From NCBI GenBank assembly GCA_947034895.1, contig OX344763.1, positions 3,226,501 to 3,290,500 on the forward strand: DNA of 64,000 nt, in the 5' to 3' direction. The notes under the pieces are model-generated. The model did no database searches. It saw nothing but the letters and a program-made list of their open reading frames with translations, and had not been told where the DNA came from. A program made the translations under genes and the position numbers. Shown here in pieces: positions 45,338 to 56,931 of the stretch (positions within the stretch are counted from its first letter, which is position 1; the number at the start of each line of letters is the position of its first letter). This DNA is from Rhytidiadelphus loreus (taxonomy: Eukaryota > Streptophyta > Bryopsida > Hypnales > Hylocomiaceae).

Positions 45338-48300
45338 AAAACTTTGCTCATCATATACTCATCCATTATTGGTAACCTCTACTACTGTCATGTTTGTTTT
45401 TTAAGGAAGAAATACTAAAGAAGTTTGTTTAAACCATAAATACCATAAAACTTCCTTTCGTAAACTAATAGTTCATGTTGGTAACTGCGGTCAATTTTGT
45501 AGGTTGATATCACCTAATATCTAAAACCTTCTTCATATGGAATTCCATGTTGAATGCATAGTTGCATTCCTTAATTTCTGAAGAGGGATTGAAAATGAGT
45601 CATTTTCTTCTTTTAAGTACAAACTAGTGCCATAGAAATTATTCTTTTCTTTACCATGTGAATCAGTGACTTTGGAAATACTGAAAACATTCATTTGTGT
45701 ACTACCTTTGACCAACTAGAGCAGACCTCACAATTTGACAAAAACAAATTACAATGATTAATCGCAATGCAATTTGGCTCGATATCTTCTAACAACCTTT
45801 GGATTGAGAACATGCTTATCTTTTTCGTTGGTGATGATGGTAATTATTTCTTTCCTTCATTGTTTGACATAGTCAATGTATATTTTTTAAACTAGAAGTA
45901 TACATTATAGATCCAACAATTCTATACAATGGTTCCTTCAAGACTAGAATAAAAAAAAAAGGACAAATGCACTTCCATGCTATGTAGTAAAAGAAATTGT
46001 CATAAATAGCCCATAAGAATGGGCACTTGTTACCTTATGATCTTGTACAAAATGAGGGGAACTACACTTCAATTATTCTTTTGTGTATGAAAAAGTGTCC
46101 AAGTCTTAATTTTTGTTTAGCTTACATTTATTGAAAGCTTTTTATTTGTAGAAATCCAAATATTGCCCTAAACTTTGCTAAATCGTAAACATTGGTCACA
46201 TTTCATTAGATTAGAGTTTAGGGAACATTTTTTTGGGCTACTATCCAAAATTTACCTCTGAATAGATTACTCAAGAAAGACACTTTTCAAATATTATTTA
46301 TTAATTAACTGAGTATAAGTATACGATATACCTAAAAACAACTTCCACAAATAAATAATCTTAGAAAAATAAAAATAAAAAGCATTAAATTCATATATTT
46401 TGAAATCTACATATAAGCCAAAAGAATTTTTTGAAAAATACAAATATTGATGGAAAATTTAATGTAGAAGGAGCTTTAAATTTTTGCCTTCATATTCTTC
46501 ATCTAAAAATGTTGGTAAAAGGAGTAAATACAAATATAATGATGCATATGAATATAAGAATGTGATTCAAAAGTTCTTGTTAGGAACTTTTTGTAGAAAG
46601 AAATTATAATTATTTTAAATTTTACTTTATTGTAGAACTTTACATTTTCTTATGTTTAGAATATTAATCCATTCAGAAGTGAATGGATAAACTCTACATT
46701 TAAAAGATAAAGTATGAGGTTCATAAAGAAACAATGAAATATTTCATTTGTAATTTTGAAAGAGTTTTAATTCTTGAAATATTTTTCTATAAACTTTCAT
46801 TGGATGAAATTAGAATTTGTAAAATGACTACATGTTTTCCATATGTTTTAGATGAAAGTTTCAGATGCCTTTTGATCGGACCCCTTACATATTCGAAGGT
46901 AGGAAATTCTTGTATTGAATACACTTTGAGGTTAACGAAACCCTTTTTGAAACACAAACCATTTTTAGATTATTTTTAGATCAATAGCCTTTTAATACTA
47001 TTTTATTCACTTAAAAATACAGGATATTGAGGTACACATCTGTATGGGATGTGAACAGATGTATCGAAGGCAATATTAAATCCAAACTATATTTTAGTCA
47101 TTCACTAAAATCAGTCTAGAATTGTTATGAGGAAATTTATTTGTATGATGCTTTCTGTAATATTCTAATAAATATTATATACATATAGAGAGAGAAAGTT
47201 TTTTTTTAAAATAAAAAAATATTGGAACTATTTTTCATTAGGGAGGAAATTTTTGTGTTCAAATAATGAACAAAAAATGTTTGATTATTTTAAACATGAA
47301 AGGTTTACTCCCTTTCAATGATACATGTTGGTTTCTATCCACTAAAAGTTCCATTTCCAACATAATAGTGCATGTAAGGTGTCTCACTATTAGTGCATGT
47401 AAGGTGTCCTTCTATTACGCCATGATTATGGCTTCATGCTAGAGTCTATCATTGATTTGTAATAATAGTGCATGTAAAGTGTCCCACTTTCATGCAATGA
47501 TTATGGCTTCATGCTAAAGGCCATCATTGATTTGTAATGAAGCCAACTACAAACATAGAGAAATACACAAAGACCCTTATCAAAATTATGTTGGTTTTTG
47601 AAAGTTTGTATATTTCAAACTTAAGTCGTAACTCATATGAGGTTCTACATTTATAAAATAGATGAGCTTTTGTCTTCATTACTTTTTGAACATTACAATT
47701 CTAAAATAAAGGTTTCATTCTAAGATTCATTTCTTTGGTAATTATAGGTAATTCACTATGAATTTTTGGTGCTAACAAACGCGAAGTTCGGAAATTATTC
47801 CCAACTTACCTCCAAGAATGACTACCAAACCATTTTGCATTTCATGAGTTTAACAATGTGCATTTTTTGGATCTTTCACGAATCCAAGGTTCACTATTAT
47901 TTTGGGTGGTTGTCTAGGAGAAAAAAAAATACCCTAAACTATATGTGCTATTACAACCCACATCTTTTAAACTTCTACATTTTTTTCCCATCAAAAAATG
48001 TCTTATATTTCCTCAATTCTAGAATAATAGTTGTATAAACTACAACAAAGGGTTCTGACTTATTTTTGGGGGGTTTATTTTGTACAGAGGGTAAATGATC
48101 ATGTCTTTTGTTATTTTTTATTTAATCTTTACATTTCTTTTAAGTCCTTCATTTTATTCCCCACCCCATTTTTTTTTCCATGACTTTTGGAATTATAGTT
48201 TTCTAAACTACATTGGAGATTCCCTAGAAAAAAAATTCGTTCACGTTGTATGAAAAAAAATTAGCATTATTTATGTGTAGTTCTGTACTATTGTAATTTA

Positions 48301-48635
48301 GTCTTAACTTTATTTCCAACTTCATTTTTCTCATCCAAGAGTGTGTATTACTTAAAGAAGTTGGAGAAAGTTAGAAAAATAAAAGATGAATCATTCAACA
48401 TTTCAAATGTTTAAGGATCTCATAATTCAGAATATTCCGCCACTTCAAAAGAAATAATTTTTTTAATTAAAAAAATGCCATGAATGCATCAAATTGTAGT
48501 AAGAGCAATAATCTATTCATTTGTAAATGCATGAAATGAATCTCTACATTAAAGGCAAACAAGAATGAGTAGAATTTCTTTTTGGTTCTATCAATAAGTT
48601 GCACAGAAAAAAAAATAAGGATAATAGCAGGTTTA
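45338..48635. other. AT-rich central region of element 2, no gene seen
   Basis: Only short unconserved open frames occur. A diverged direct repeat of about 100 bp lies at 47370-47545 ('gtgcatgtaaNgtgtc', 'attatggcttcatgcta'). Confidence 0.45.
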
Positions 48636-48643
48636 CAAACTCT

Positions 48644-49226
48644 CTAGGGGAGGACACTCTCACTACATTTAGGGTACCTACGTGCGGCGGTGGAAAAAGT
48701 AATTCATGTAATTCACCTTGAATAAACTATAATTTCATTCTAAAATTTTGAGCTTTGTTTAACAATGACTAAAGGTTTCTATTGACAAAAAATTCAATTC
48801 CAAATAACATAAGATATATTGTCTAGAAAGGGTTGAAAAATGAACTAAAATGGCATGTTCTCCAACTAAAATATTTATAGAGCTCACATGAAGATGACTA
48901 TTGCATCAATATTCAACCAAAATAAACTTTCAATAGAAAGCTATTCTATATAATTTTTTTTTCATTTTTCAAATTTTTTTTCTTATATAATATAGAGGTG
49001 TGAAAGTTATTTTCAGCTTTACAGTGTATCTTTTTTCTTCAAAAATTTATAACTAATTACTATTAGCACAAAAAAATACCAATAATTCAAAACATAAACT
49101 TATAAAGTAGTAAAATCTATCCATAATTTTTTTTTTGAAAAAGAAATTAAATTTTAAGGTGTATTACTTGTTTTACTTTTTCCGCCGCACGTAGTTTGCT
49201 AAAACATAGGGAGTGTCCTCCCCGGG
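48644..49226 (-). mobile_element. 583-bp hAT-like MITE, copy B
   Basis: Ends CTAGGGGAGGACACTC and GAGTGTCCTCCCCGGG are flanked by a perfect 8-bp duplication 'caaactct' (48636-48643, 49227-49234). It is the reverse-orientation homologue of 23753-24336 and is nested in element 2. Confidence 0.88.
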
Positions 49227-49234
49227 CAAACTCT

Positions 49235-50070
49235 AGTAGTAATTGCTTTGCAAGTGGAACATGTTCATTCATTTTTTCATGTATATCATAAGAATCACTA
49301 ATTTTATGGCTACTAAAATCACATTTCCTTACAGCTAACAATTAGAGTAAAGATATAGAGTACATGAAAGTAATTTCTTCATTTCTGATTTCTGATTTTA
49401 AGTAAAATACACACAAAAGTAATTTCTGAATTCATCAGTAGATGAAATTTCTATTTCTATTGATTATTGAAGCCTATCTAGAAGTATTTATATCATATTT
49501 GAAACTTTGGAGAAGCTAATTGCATCAATGAATGACTTTATCTAATGCTTGGAGCACTAATTTTAAAAACTTAATGAAAGCACGCATTTTTTTATTTTCC
49601 AAGGAAAATTTATTATTGCCCCTCACTTCTAGAAGTGTGCACATCATTTGTAAAACTCAATCATGAGAATTTACTTAAAGTAGCCATTGTATTCAATAGT
49701 TCTTTCCAACCATTTTAAATAATACATTAGTTGTTAAAGTGTTTTGGTTAAGAATAAATTGACACAGAAGTTGTTAATTTTTTGGGAGGTTAAATTCATA
49801 TTCATATTGAAGCATTGAAGCAATTAGATGATTTTGAGCATTCATAACAAGTTATTCAAAGGATCTATTGTATTTAGTACTTTGATCCAATTTAAATAGT
49901 ATAATATATGCAGTGTTTTCTTCTTAGATAAAAAATTTACACACGACGTATACATTTTTCGGAGGGTGGCATTTTAGTTTTTTAGAAAGCTTGATAGTGC
50001 TTAGATCATAAAAGAAACAATTAGGGGACTCGTAATTTGCAAAAGTTTCATTTTATTTCATTCAGATCCG
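49235..50070. other. AT-rich stretch, no gene seen
   Basis: No open frame, repeat or palindrome stands out between the MITE and the telomere-like run. Confidence 0.45.
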
Positions 50071-50077
50071 GACATTT

Positions 50078-50105
50078 AAACCCTAAACCCTAAACCCTAA
50101 ACCCT
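50078..50105 (+). repeat. Four perfect AAACCCT telomere-type repeats
   Basis: This is either an interstitial telomeric tract or a multimeric telo-box. A TATA-like box follows about 100 bp downstream, which favours a promoter role. Confidence 0.8.
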
Positions 50106-50205
50106 ACAGAAAACATGGAACTTACAAAGTGGGACTTCCTTTCATTATTATATGCGCATTATTCTTTTTCTGGACTGTGGCGATGGATAAAACATTCCCG
50201 CTCCC

Positions 50206-50213
50206 TATAAATA
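50206..50213 (+). promoter_or_regulatory. TATA-like box upstream of the DUF7869-like gene
   Basis: 'CCCTATAAATAAG' lies 100 bp after the telo-box tract and 1.86 kb before the ATG at 52074. A leader with at least one intron (containing palindromes) would be needed to connect them. Confidence 0.4.
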
Positions 50214-50596
50214 AGATGGCGTAGACAATGAAAGTCCATCATTACTTGAAATAACCTGGACCCCTTTTTTGGAGTTCAAACAGGAAAACCGCACGAAATA
50301 ACAATGAAAATGCAAATAGTCTTTGAACTTTGTGATTTAGGAATCTGGCATTATTGGTAGAAGGGCACAATACCTGAATTGGAAAGAGTAGGTGAACGTT
50401 AATATTACGAATGCCCTGCAGCCACGATAGTCTTCAAAAGTCAACAAGTCATCATGAGAGGAATCCCTCAGTAATAGACAAGGCCACAATTTTCGTGGCT
50501 TTACTTTATGTATAGTCTCCACTACTATCATGATTCCTGGGTTTTTCAAAATTGAAAGTTATGTGGTTGAAAACGCGCGATGAATTGGCGCTCTTC

Positions 50597-50607
50597 TTTT
50601 CCCGCGC
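50597..50607 (+). promoter_or_regulatory. E2F-like site TTTTCCCGCGC
   Basis: It matches the E2F consensus TTTSSCGC and lies between the TATA-like box and the coding sequence. Expression linked to S phase is a possible reading, but one site in a 64-kb window is weak evidence. Confidence 0.3.
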
Positions 50608-51175
50608 AAGAAGTTGTGTGCAAGTGACCATCCCATTTGCAAACACCTCTTCCGACCGTACTCCTCATCTCTATCAACGTTGGCGTTCATTCGTATCTTG
50701 CGCAGCTCCTTATTAGACTTGTGTCGTTACGCCGTGTGAATTCTGTGAGGAGTTTGTTTATTGTTTTGCTGTATTCTCCCGTCCTCTTCGAGAAAGCATT
50801 TGTTGCAAGCAGTTTGTGGTTAGTCATTCAGACCTGTGCGGTCACTTTTACTTGTCCATTCAACACAATGTATTCGATGCGGCGCTTACACGTTACCAAT
50901 ATTCTTTCACTGTCAATGACTTGTACAATGTGTTTTCTCAACTTCTGTGTATTAGACTCTATCATCAGTTGTAAATGTACAACTTCCGTCAAGCTCCATT
51001 TCGATAGTTTATTGTACAATGAATCTGTACCTGTGTTTGAGTGTCTCATATTTGTCGCCGGAATTTACGGGCCATTGAATGTCGAATTATTTGGGAATAA
51101 CTACGTAGATGTTGAACTCTGGAAATCACGGAATGTTTTAGCCTGAACTGTCTTCTTTGCATGACTTCATCGCAA

Positions 51176-52006
51176 TTCAGCTTGATTCGAGCTAAATCAA
51201 CACATGAGATTCTCTTTAAGACTAACGTCATTACAAATTAACTGAACTCAAGCTAAATGGAGATCAATCACTTCTAGGATTAATTTTTTAATAAGTGATT
51301 CGGAATGAATTATATTAGATTTCATTTGGCTTATACATTTGTGAATTGCAGAACATAATCTATCTATATTTGCAGTTTAGCTCGATTCGAGCTAAACTGA
51401 TACATTACATTTTGGACTTGCCTAAATAACAATATTTAAAATCATGAATTTCTTTATACTCTGACGATGTCATACATAATTCCTATTATGAGATTTGGAC
51501 ATTGAAAAAGGTCCTATATTTAATATTGCAGTTCAACTCCATTCGAGCTAAACTGACATATGGCGCACATCATCACATTCTGTTTCGACGTCTAAATCAG
51601 ACTAGACTGATTATGTGATATGTCAGAACTATTGCAAGATCCAACTTCTGATCCAAAATCATTATGAAAAAATATCAAGAATGTTTAACAGATTGAAATT
51701 CAACAATGTAAAAGAGGATTGGTTCTGAGAATGCAAGGGACTAGACCAGCAGTTTAGCTCGATTCGAGCTGAACAGCTGGTTCGGGCGTTGGTATTTCTC
51801 AGAAGCAAATATTTATTCCAGGTTTAATACCCAATCGTTTTGAAATTCTTTCTTGTTTACTATATTCTACAGTCGTACAGGTTACATTTGTTCCCTATTA
51901 CATTGATATACTAGTAGTCATCACGATATGATATCATGAGAGATATTAGTTCTTTTCTGTATCGCAATATTCATTCGGAATTAAATTTAGCTCGAGTCGA
52001 GCTGAT
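51176..52006. repeat. Five or six 21-bp palindromes upstream of the DUF7869-like gene
   Basis: Copies of TTTAGCTCG-N3-CGAGCTAAA type are at 51176, 51378 (perfect), 51532, 51753 and 51986, with a weak one at 51238-51257. They lie in the non-coding leader or intron immediately before the ATG at 52074, mirroring their position before the ParB-like gene. Confidence 0.88.
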
Positions 52007-52073
52007 TTGTGACTATTTTAATTTCTGTCTATTATACTTATTCTTTATGTCTACCTCGTCATAAATAGGTACC

Positions 52074-54959
52074 ATGAGTTCTACAGAGGATCCAATCAAC
52101 ATGATCTTATCATCAGACGATGAGATCCTGGATTTTGAAGAGATGAATGTTGGCGTCCCAGAGTGTGAAGGTCTTCCGCGTCGACTGTGGATTACAAAGT
52201 GTGTGACTTTGTACAACAACCAGGGTGTATTCGTGGGTGAAGGTACTTGCCACAGTGTGAACTCTGACTTGGTTCTTGGCGCGAACGGTCCACTCGGAGA
52301 CACGCACGTTGGGATCCACATTTCCAAGACACATTGTGAAGAGGACATCCCCCAAGAGCAGGTGTACTTGCTAGTAGCATGGCCTATCAAACTAGTCCAC
52401 TGCCGCGGAGCAAGTCTATACGATCATGATGCCCGAGACACGTTCAATCGTCTTCAAGCTAGTCTATACGATCATGATGCCCGAGACACGTTCAATCGTC
52501 TTCAAGCTAGTCTGCAGAATCCACCCTCTACGTCCACGGCCCGACCATATACAAGTATCATACGGAATGCACCTCGCGATACTGGCTTGAAGGCAAAAGA
52601 ACTCCTCACAACAGACTCTATCAACATGGTGTCTAGCAATGTCTGCTGCAGCAAGAATTGTGTGCAGCCATTTCCAAGGGAAAAAATTCGTGCCTTCCGT
52701 GAACGCATGTACCAACGATCGAGCTTTAAGTTCAGAGCCCACATGAAGACAGATGTTCATAGGTCCACTCATCATGACTCGCGTGGGAGGAAGATGGTTA
52801 CGGTGGAAGGGATCAATGTTTGCATGCGAGCATGGATGCTTATTGCTGGAGTCCCTGAAGCGACGTTCTACCGTTACCAAGCATATGCGAAGAATCAACG
52901 AGAAGCCAGGGATCATGGTAATTCGGGATTGCTTAAGCCAAGGAAGCACACAGAACAAGCTGCTGCAACGCTGAAGTGCATTCTAGACAAGGAGGCTGAT
53001 CACATGCCACATAAGACTAGGACCTTGAAGTCAGGAGACAAAGTTGTGTCTATGATTCTCCCGGCTACCTTTCAATGGAAGGATCAGATTCCGAAAATCA
53101 ATGAGGCCAATGTTGCTTTTGGACTCAAGGAGGTCTCCGCTTCCAACTTAAGTAAGATTAGATCTACCAAGTTCCCAGAGTATGACGTCAAGAGGCCAGG
53201 TGATAATTTCGCTAGGTGCGGCACTTGTGACAAATTGCAAGAGCTTAGGAAGGGTGCATTGGCCGGCTCCCAAACTGCTTTGAAATGGTCGATCAGGTTG
53301 GACAAGCATCTTGCAGTTGCTCGCGCTCACAGAGAGTTGTATTATGCCAACCGTTATATGTCACATACTTATCCGCATGAGTGCCTTACAATTATGCACG
53401 ACAAGATGGATCATGCCAAGACCGCTTCTCCAGTCTTTTCTCATAAGAGCAAAGAGACGGATGGTTTAGTGAAGTTGCCCGTTTCTGTCACTGGCATGAT
53501 TGCGCATGGTCATGGAGATGTTCGTTATGCACATTATGGCTTGGATATCTTCCCCCACGATTCGAATTATACTATAGGATCAATGGCAAAGTTGTTGCGA
53601 GACTTAGAGGAACCACCAAAGTCTTCTTCTCGCCAATTGTTTGTGGGGTCTGCGTCGGCGCCTTTATTTCGCAATGTCCTCAAAGGTGCAGAGATGTGCG
53701 AAGCGTCGCTACCCCCCACCCCGGCAACATTAGTTCCGGCAACACAATTGCCACCCATTCTTAACGTGCAAATGGATAATGCCACTGGGGACAATAAAAA
53801 TAGATATGTCTTTTGTTTCTGGTCTCTACTTGTGGCAAACAAGATTTTTCGTGAAGTGTACGTGAACTTCATGATTGTGGGTCACACGCATGACGATATT
53901 GATGCATTGTTTGGAAGATGGAGTATGTTATTGAAGAAGGAGAATTTCCCAACAATCCCAGCTCTCATGAAGTCTTTTATGGATGTAGAGTCCATTCCCA
54001 CTATCCCTCACCTCATTGAGGAGGTGCCAGACTTCAAGGGATTCATTGCAGGTGCATTTGAGGATGGTGATGATATCCTTGTCGGACATACAAAGCCGCA
54101 ACAAGTGAAGTTCTATTTGGATTCAAATGGAACTCCAGTCATGAAGTACAAATTGTTGTGCACTGATGTGGAATGGTTGGGAGGAGATGGAAGAGGTATT
54201 AAGTTGTGGAAGGAGGATTCTGAGGGGCATAGTATGTGGCCTCGTGGAGTGCCATTGCCAATTCCTCCAAAGCCAATGAGAGGTGTCGAGGACATTATGA
54301 AGGGCATATCTGGGTTTGTAAAGTATTGGGAGAACTTGTGCAATGCAGATGTCACAGGAGAGTGCCGAAGGCGTTATGAGCATTTGGTTTACTATTGGCG
54401 CAATGTGAGGGATGCTTTGCTGGAACCAATCACTGCCTCTCATGTTCTGAAGAATGGGTTTTGGCCCGCTACCCGTATTCAAGCAAATGCGGTAGATCGA
54501 TTAGGAGAAGATGGCGAGGATCGTGAAGAATTCGGGGAGGATGACGTGTATGTCGGGCCTTTGAGGGGTCGTCCCCAACCATCCTTCAGGGTCGGTCGTG
54601 ATGTCTTTGAAGGATATTTTGTCGCAGTTCGTCCTGCAGATGGTGACACACGACCGGTTTGGATTGCACGGGCTTTGTCCAATCCAGATTGTAACCCTGA
54701 GAAACCGAATTGTGTTCTCATTCAATACTTTCGCCTGACATCAAGGAGTCAAGATGTTCAAGACTACTACACTGGATGGGATAGTGAAAGAGGTTTACGT
54801 TGGAAGGTTGATATAGCTGATCCACCTATTTGGGAAGAAATCAACGCTCTCATGACAGAATGGAAATCTCAAATTCGAAAGGATACTCGACAATGTTTGC
54901 TCAAGATCCCAACTCCACAAATTGAAATCATCAACCACAGCCTCGCTTCATATGTTTGA
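52074..54959 (+). CDS. DUF7869-like, transposase-like protein, 961 residues, intact
   Basis: A single uninterrupted frame from ATG 52074 to TGA. An N-terminal acidic region precedes a Cys cluster (VCCSKNC) and a helix-rich segment that may bind DNA, then CGTCDKL. The core has acidic residues in an RNase H-fold-like order: IMHDKMDH (D443/D446), VQMDNATGDNKNR (D568), and GHTHDDIDALFGRW (D607/D608/D610). The last two blocks are the conserved ones of the DUF7869 group. The C-terminal 130 residues include VWIARAL...VLIQYF, which may be a small chromatin-reader-like barrel. It is probably the mobility protein of element 2; catalysis is inferred, not shown. The start is supported by conserved-looking sequence from residue 1, and an upstream acceptor-like 'aaatag' sits at 52067. 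Confidence 0.65.
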   Translation: MSSTEDPINMILSSDDEILDFEEMNVGVPECEGLPRRLWITKCVTLYNNQGVFVGEGTCHSVNSDLVLGANGPLGDTHVGIHISKTHCEEDIPQEQVYLLVAWPIKLVHCRGASLYDHDARDTFNRLQASLYDHDARDTFNRLQASLQNPPSTSTARPYTSIIRNAPRDTGLKAKELLTTDSINMVSSNVCCSKNCVQPFPREKIRAFRERMYQRSSFKFRAHMKTDVHRSTHHDSRGRKMVTVEGINVCMRAWMLIAGVPEATFYRYQAYAKNQREARDHGNSGLLKPRKHTEQAAATLKCILDKEADHMPHKTRTLKSGDKVVSMILPATFQWKDQIPKINEANVAFGLKEVSASNLSKIRSTKFPEYDVKRPGDNFARCGTCDKLQELRKGALAGSQTALKWSIRLDKHLAVARAHRELYYANRYMSHTYPHECLTIMHDKMDHAKTASPVFSHKSKETDGLVKLPVSVTGMIAHGHGDVRYAHYGLDIFPHDSNYTIGSMAKLLRDLEEPPKSSSRQLFVGSASAPLFRNVLKGAEMCEASLPPTPATLVPATQLPPILNVQMDNATGDNKNRYVFCFWSLLVANKIFREVYVNFMIVGHTHDDIDALFGRWSMLLKKENFPTIPALMKSFMDVESIPTIPHLIEEVPDFKGFIAGAFEDGDDILVGHTKPQQVKFYLDSNGTPVMKYKLLCTDVEWLGGDGRGIKLWKEDSEGHSMWPRGVPLPIPPKPMRGVEDIMKGISGFVKYWENLCNADVTGECRRRYEHLVYYWRNVRDALLEPITASHVLKNGFWPATRIQANAVDRLGEDGEDREEFGEDDVYVGPLRGRPQPSFRVGRDVFEGYFVAVRPADGDTRPVWIARALSNPDCNPEKPNCVLIQYFRLTSRSQDVQDYYTGWDSERGLRWKVDIADPPIWEEINALMTEWKSQIRKDTRQCLLKIPTPQIEIINHSLASYV
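52413..52508 (+). repeat. Perfect 48-bp tandem duplication inside the coding frame
   Basis: Bases 52413-52460 and 52461-52508 are identical and keep the frame, duplicating the 16-residue peptide SLYDHDARDTFNRLQA. This is a recent event in the N-terminal region. Confidence 0.92.
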
Positions 54960-55744
54960 TATTTTTGGATTAGATTCATTTAATTTGTTTTAGTTTTTGA
55001 ATTTATAGTGTTTTGTATTGAATATTTCATATATTCCTTTGATAGTAGTTTTGTTCTATGGAGATAGTGTGCCTCTATATATTTTATTATATTCACTATT
55101 ATATTTTTCCGTGTTGTTTTCTGTATAATTCTTGAAATTGTTTTTTTTGTTTTTTTGTAAAAATTGTATTTAGAAATAAGTCAAATAACAAGTGATTACA
55201 AAAAAATGATTAGTAGATTTGAAAAAATGATTAGTAGATACAACCACTTTTAATTTTGTCAATGTGTTGAGCACTTGTCACCTTTTCAGGAAGGGAGGTG
55301 GTTGGTTGGTGCAATTTTCCTACCTATAAATCTCACTTAGGTACTTCGATTCATGTATTTTTTCAGCTGCTCATACGAATTCAATGTGAATGGAACTCAA
55401 ACCGCCTGAAGAAGATAAATTGCCTCATTCAACCAACCATTCAACTCATGCCTTGGTGTTCATTAAAAAGTACAGTATTTACTTGTATGAATCAGACCAC
55501 TACTTCTACAATAAATTGAAACTACAAAAAGACTCTCAAATTTTGCAAAACTATCATTTTAATGGAAATTGTTGTTATCTAAAAAAGAGAATTTGGTGTT
55601 CATTAGATAATTTGGTTTGCAATTGCGCTAAATCTAATGGTACTAGAATGCAAGTTTTGGGAGTCCCATAGGTAATATGATTTTGAGAGGGTCCTAAGGT
55701 CTCAAAATATTGAATATGATGTTAGTTTGGTAAACTCAAATTGA
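54960..55744. other. 3' flank of the DUF7869-like gene
   Basis: AT-rich; it presumably contains the 3' UTR, but no clear terminator or element end is seen. The open frames at 55298-55671 lack recognisable features. Confidence 0.4.
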
Positions 55745-55910
55745 AGTTGTGAACTTTGATTGGCTTCCAAAAAATCAGTTTATCTTGAATTGATTTGAAA
55801 ATTTTACCACATAAATAAGAAGAAAGAGTGCAAATTTTCCAACAAGTCTTATTGAATTCGGACCTTGGCTGCAAAAGTTATAGCACCTTGAATTGAACTT
55901 GAAACTATAT
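55745..55910. repeat. Partial copy of the 9682-9846 repeat
   Basis: The blocks 'gaactttgattggcttcc' and 'tcttattgaattcggac' match 9682-9846. No coding sequence is present. It lies just beyond element 2 and helps bound it on the right. Confidence 0.65.
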
Positions 55911-56459
55911 GGGATTACCACAAACTACACATTTTACATGTCCCACATTGTGTGCCATTCCATCTACCACCACACTCCTACAAAACCCTGGCTTCTCATC
56001 CCATCTTTAGTGTCTCTTCAAGCCATCATTAATAAACATCAAATGTGGTATATGTTGTATTGCATAATGTTTGGGGTATTGTACATGTTCTATAATTTGT
56101 GGTGTGCTGTTTGGATGTCCATTGCATGGTGTATTAATTTTGATGTTATATCTGAATACAATGTTGTCTCAATTGGAATCATGTGGTTGTTGTTTTGGGA
56201 AATCTTTAGATCTTGTGGTGGACATTTGTATTAACAATTCCAAAGTCATCTGTTTGTTGTATGCGGTGTCTCCCATGATGTGCATATGTTGCAAGTTGAT
56301 ATTTTGAAGAACAAAATTGGAATGCTAAGGAGCTGAAAATGTATGTTGATGTGACATGCCATGTTAGTTGCCATGTCTCAAAATGTAGTTGCAAATAAGT
56401 TATACATATGATCCATATGAATGAAATCAAATGTAATCAATTGTAAGAAGTGGACCACA

Positions 56460-56931
56460 TATTGTCAATGAGTCACAAACTAGTGATGACTAAGTTGCCT
56501 TGAAGTTGCGCATACACCAAATCTTGTTGCAAAGTAGTCGGAGTTAAGTTGAAATGAAGTTGCACACCAATTGCATCCAAATCACAATGAAGTCACAAAA
56601 AAATTGCAAGTTATTCACAAGTTGCAAAATGAGTCAGAAGCAAGTTATGCACTAGTCACCATAAAGTTGCAAAGAAGTGAATTCCACCACCAACTTTTTG
56701 CCATAGTGAAAACCACGTAAGCAACCATGTCATAAAGTGCATCGATGAAGTTCCTAGTAAGCAACCAAATGAGAAACTAAATCGTTTCACCTTGCAAATA
56801 CGATGCAACTAAAAAACTTGTTTACAACAACTAGAGCCCTCCAGATTCTCACTACAGTAGTCGCAAATGACCACTACAACTAAAAACCAGTTGCTCTTTG
56901 TAGTCGCAAAACCCCTCATTTTCTTCTAGTG
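56460..56931 (-). mobile_element. Possible CACTA-type terminus with subterminal repeats
   Basis: On the minus strand the sequence starts CACTAGAAGAAAATGAGGGG at 56931 and is followed by repeats of 'ttgcgactac' and further in 'agttgcaa'. CACTA elements begin CACTA and carry subterminal repeats. The opposite end was not found, so the extent is a guess. Confidence 0.4.

Larger units (their letters stand above)
35035..54959. mobile_element. Element 2: large palindrome-bearing element (minimal extent)
   Basis: The element is defined by a minus-strand ParB/methyltransferase/FCP1-like gene (35989-42427), a plus-strand DUF7869-like gene (52074-54959), and at least fourteen related 21-bp palindromes at 38214-43138 and 51176-52006. 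The two genes diverge from a central region of 8 kb (43.2-51.1 kb) holding their leaders and a nested hAT-like MITE. Outer boundaries and terminal repeats are not identified, so the extent is a minimum and inclusion of the foldbacks is a guess. The plus-strand gene is intact while the minus-strand gene is damaged. Confidence 0.55.

Noticed and set aside
50637..51146. 169-codon hydrophobic open frame upstream of the DUF7869-like gene
   Set aside because: No recognisable domain, composition explained by pyrimidine-rich DNA, and it sits where a leader and intron are expected.
35035..54959. Element 2 as a single intact transposon with terminal inverted repeats
   Set aside because: I searched by eye near 35-36 kb and 55-56 kb and found no matching inverted ends or target duplication, so the boundaries stay open.
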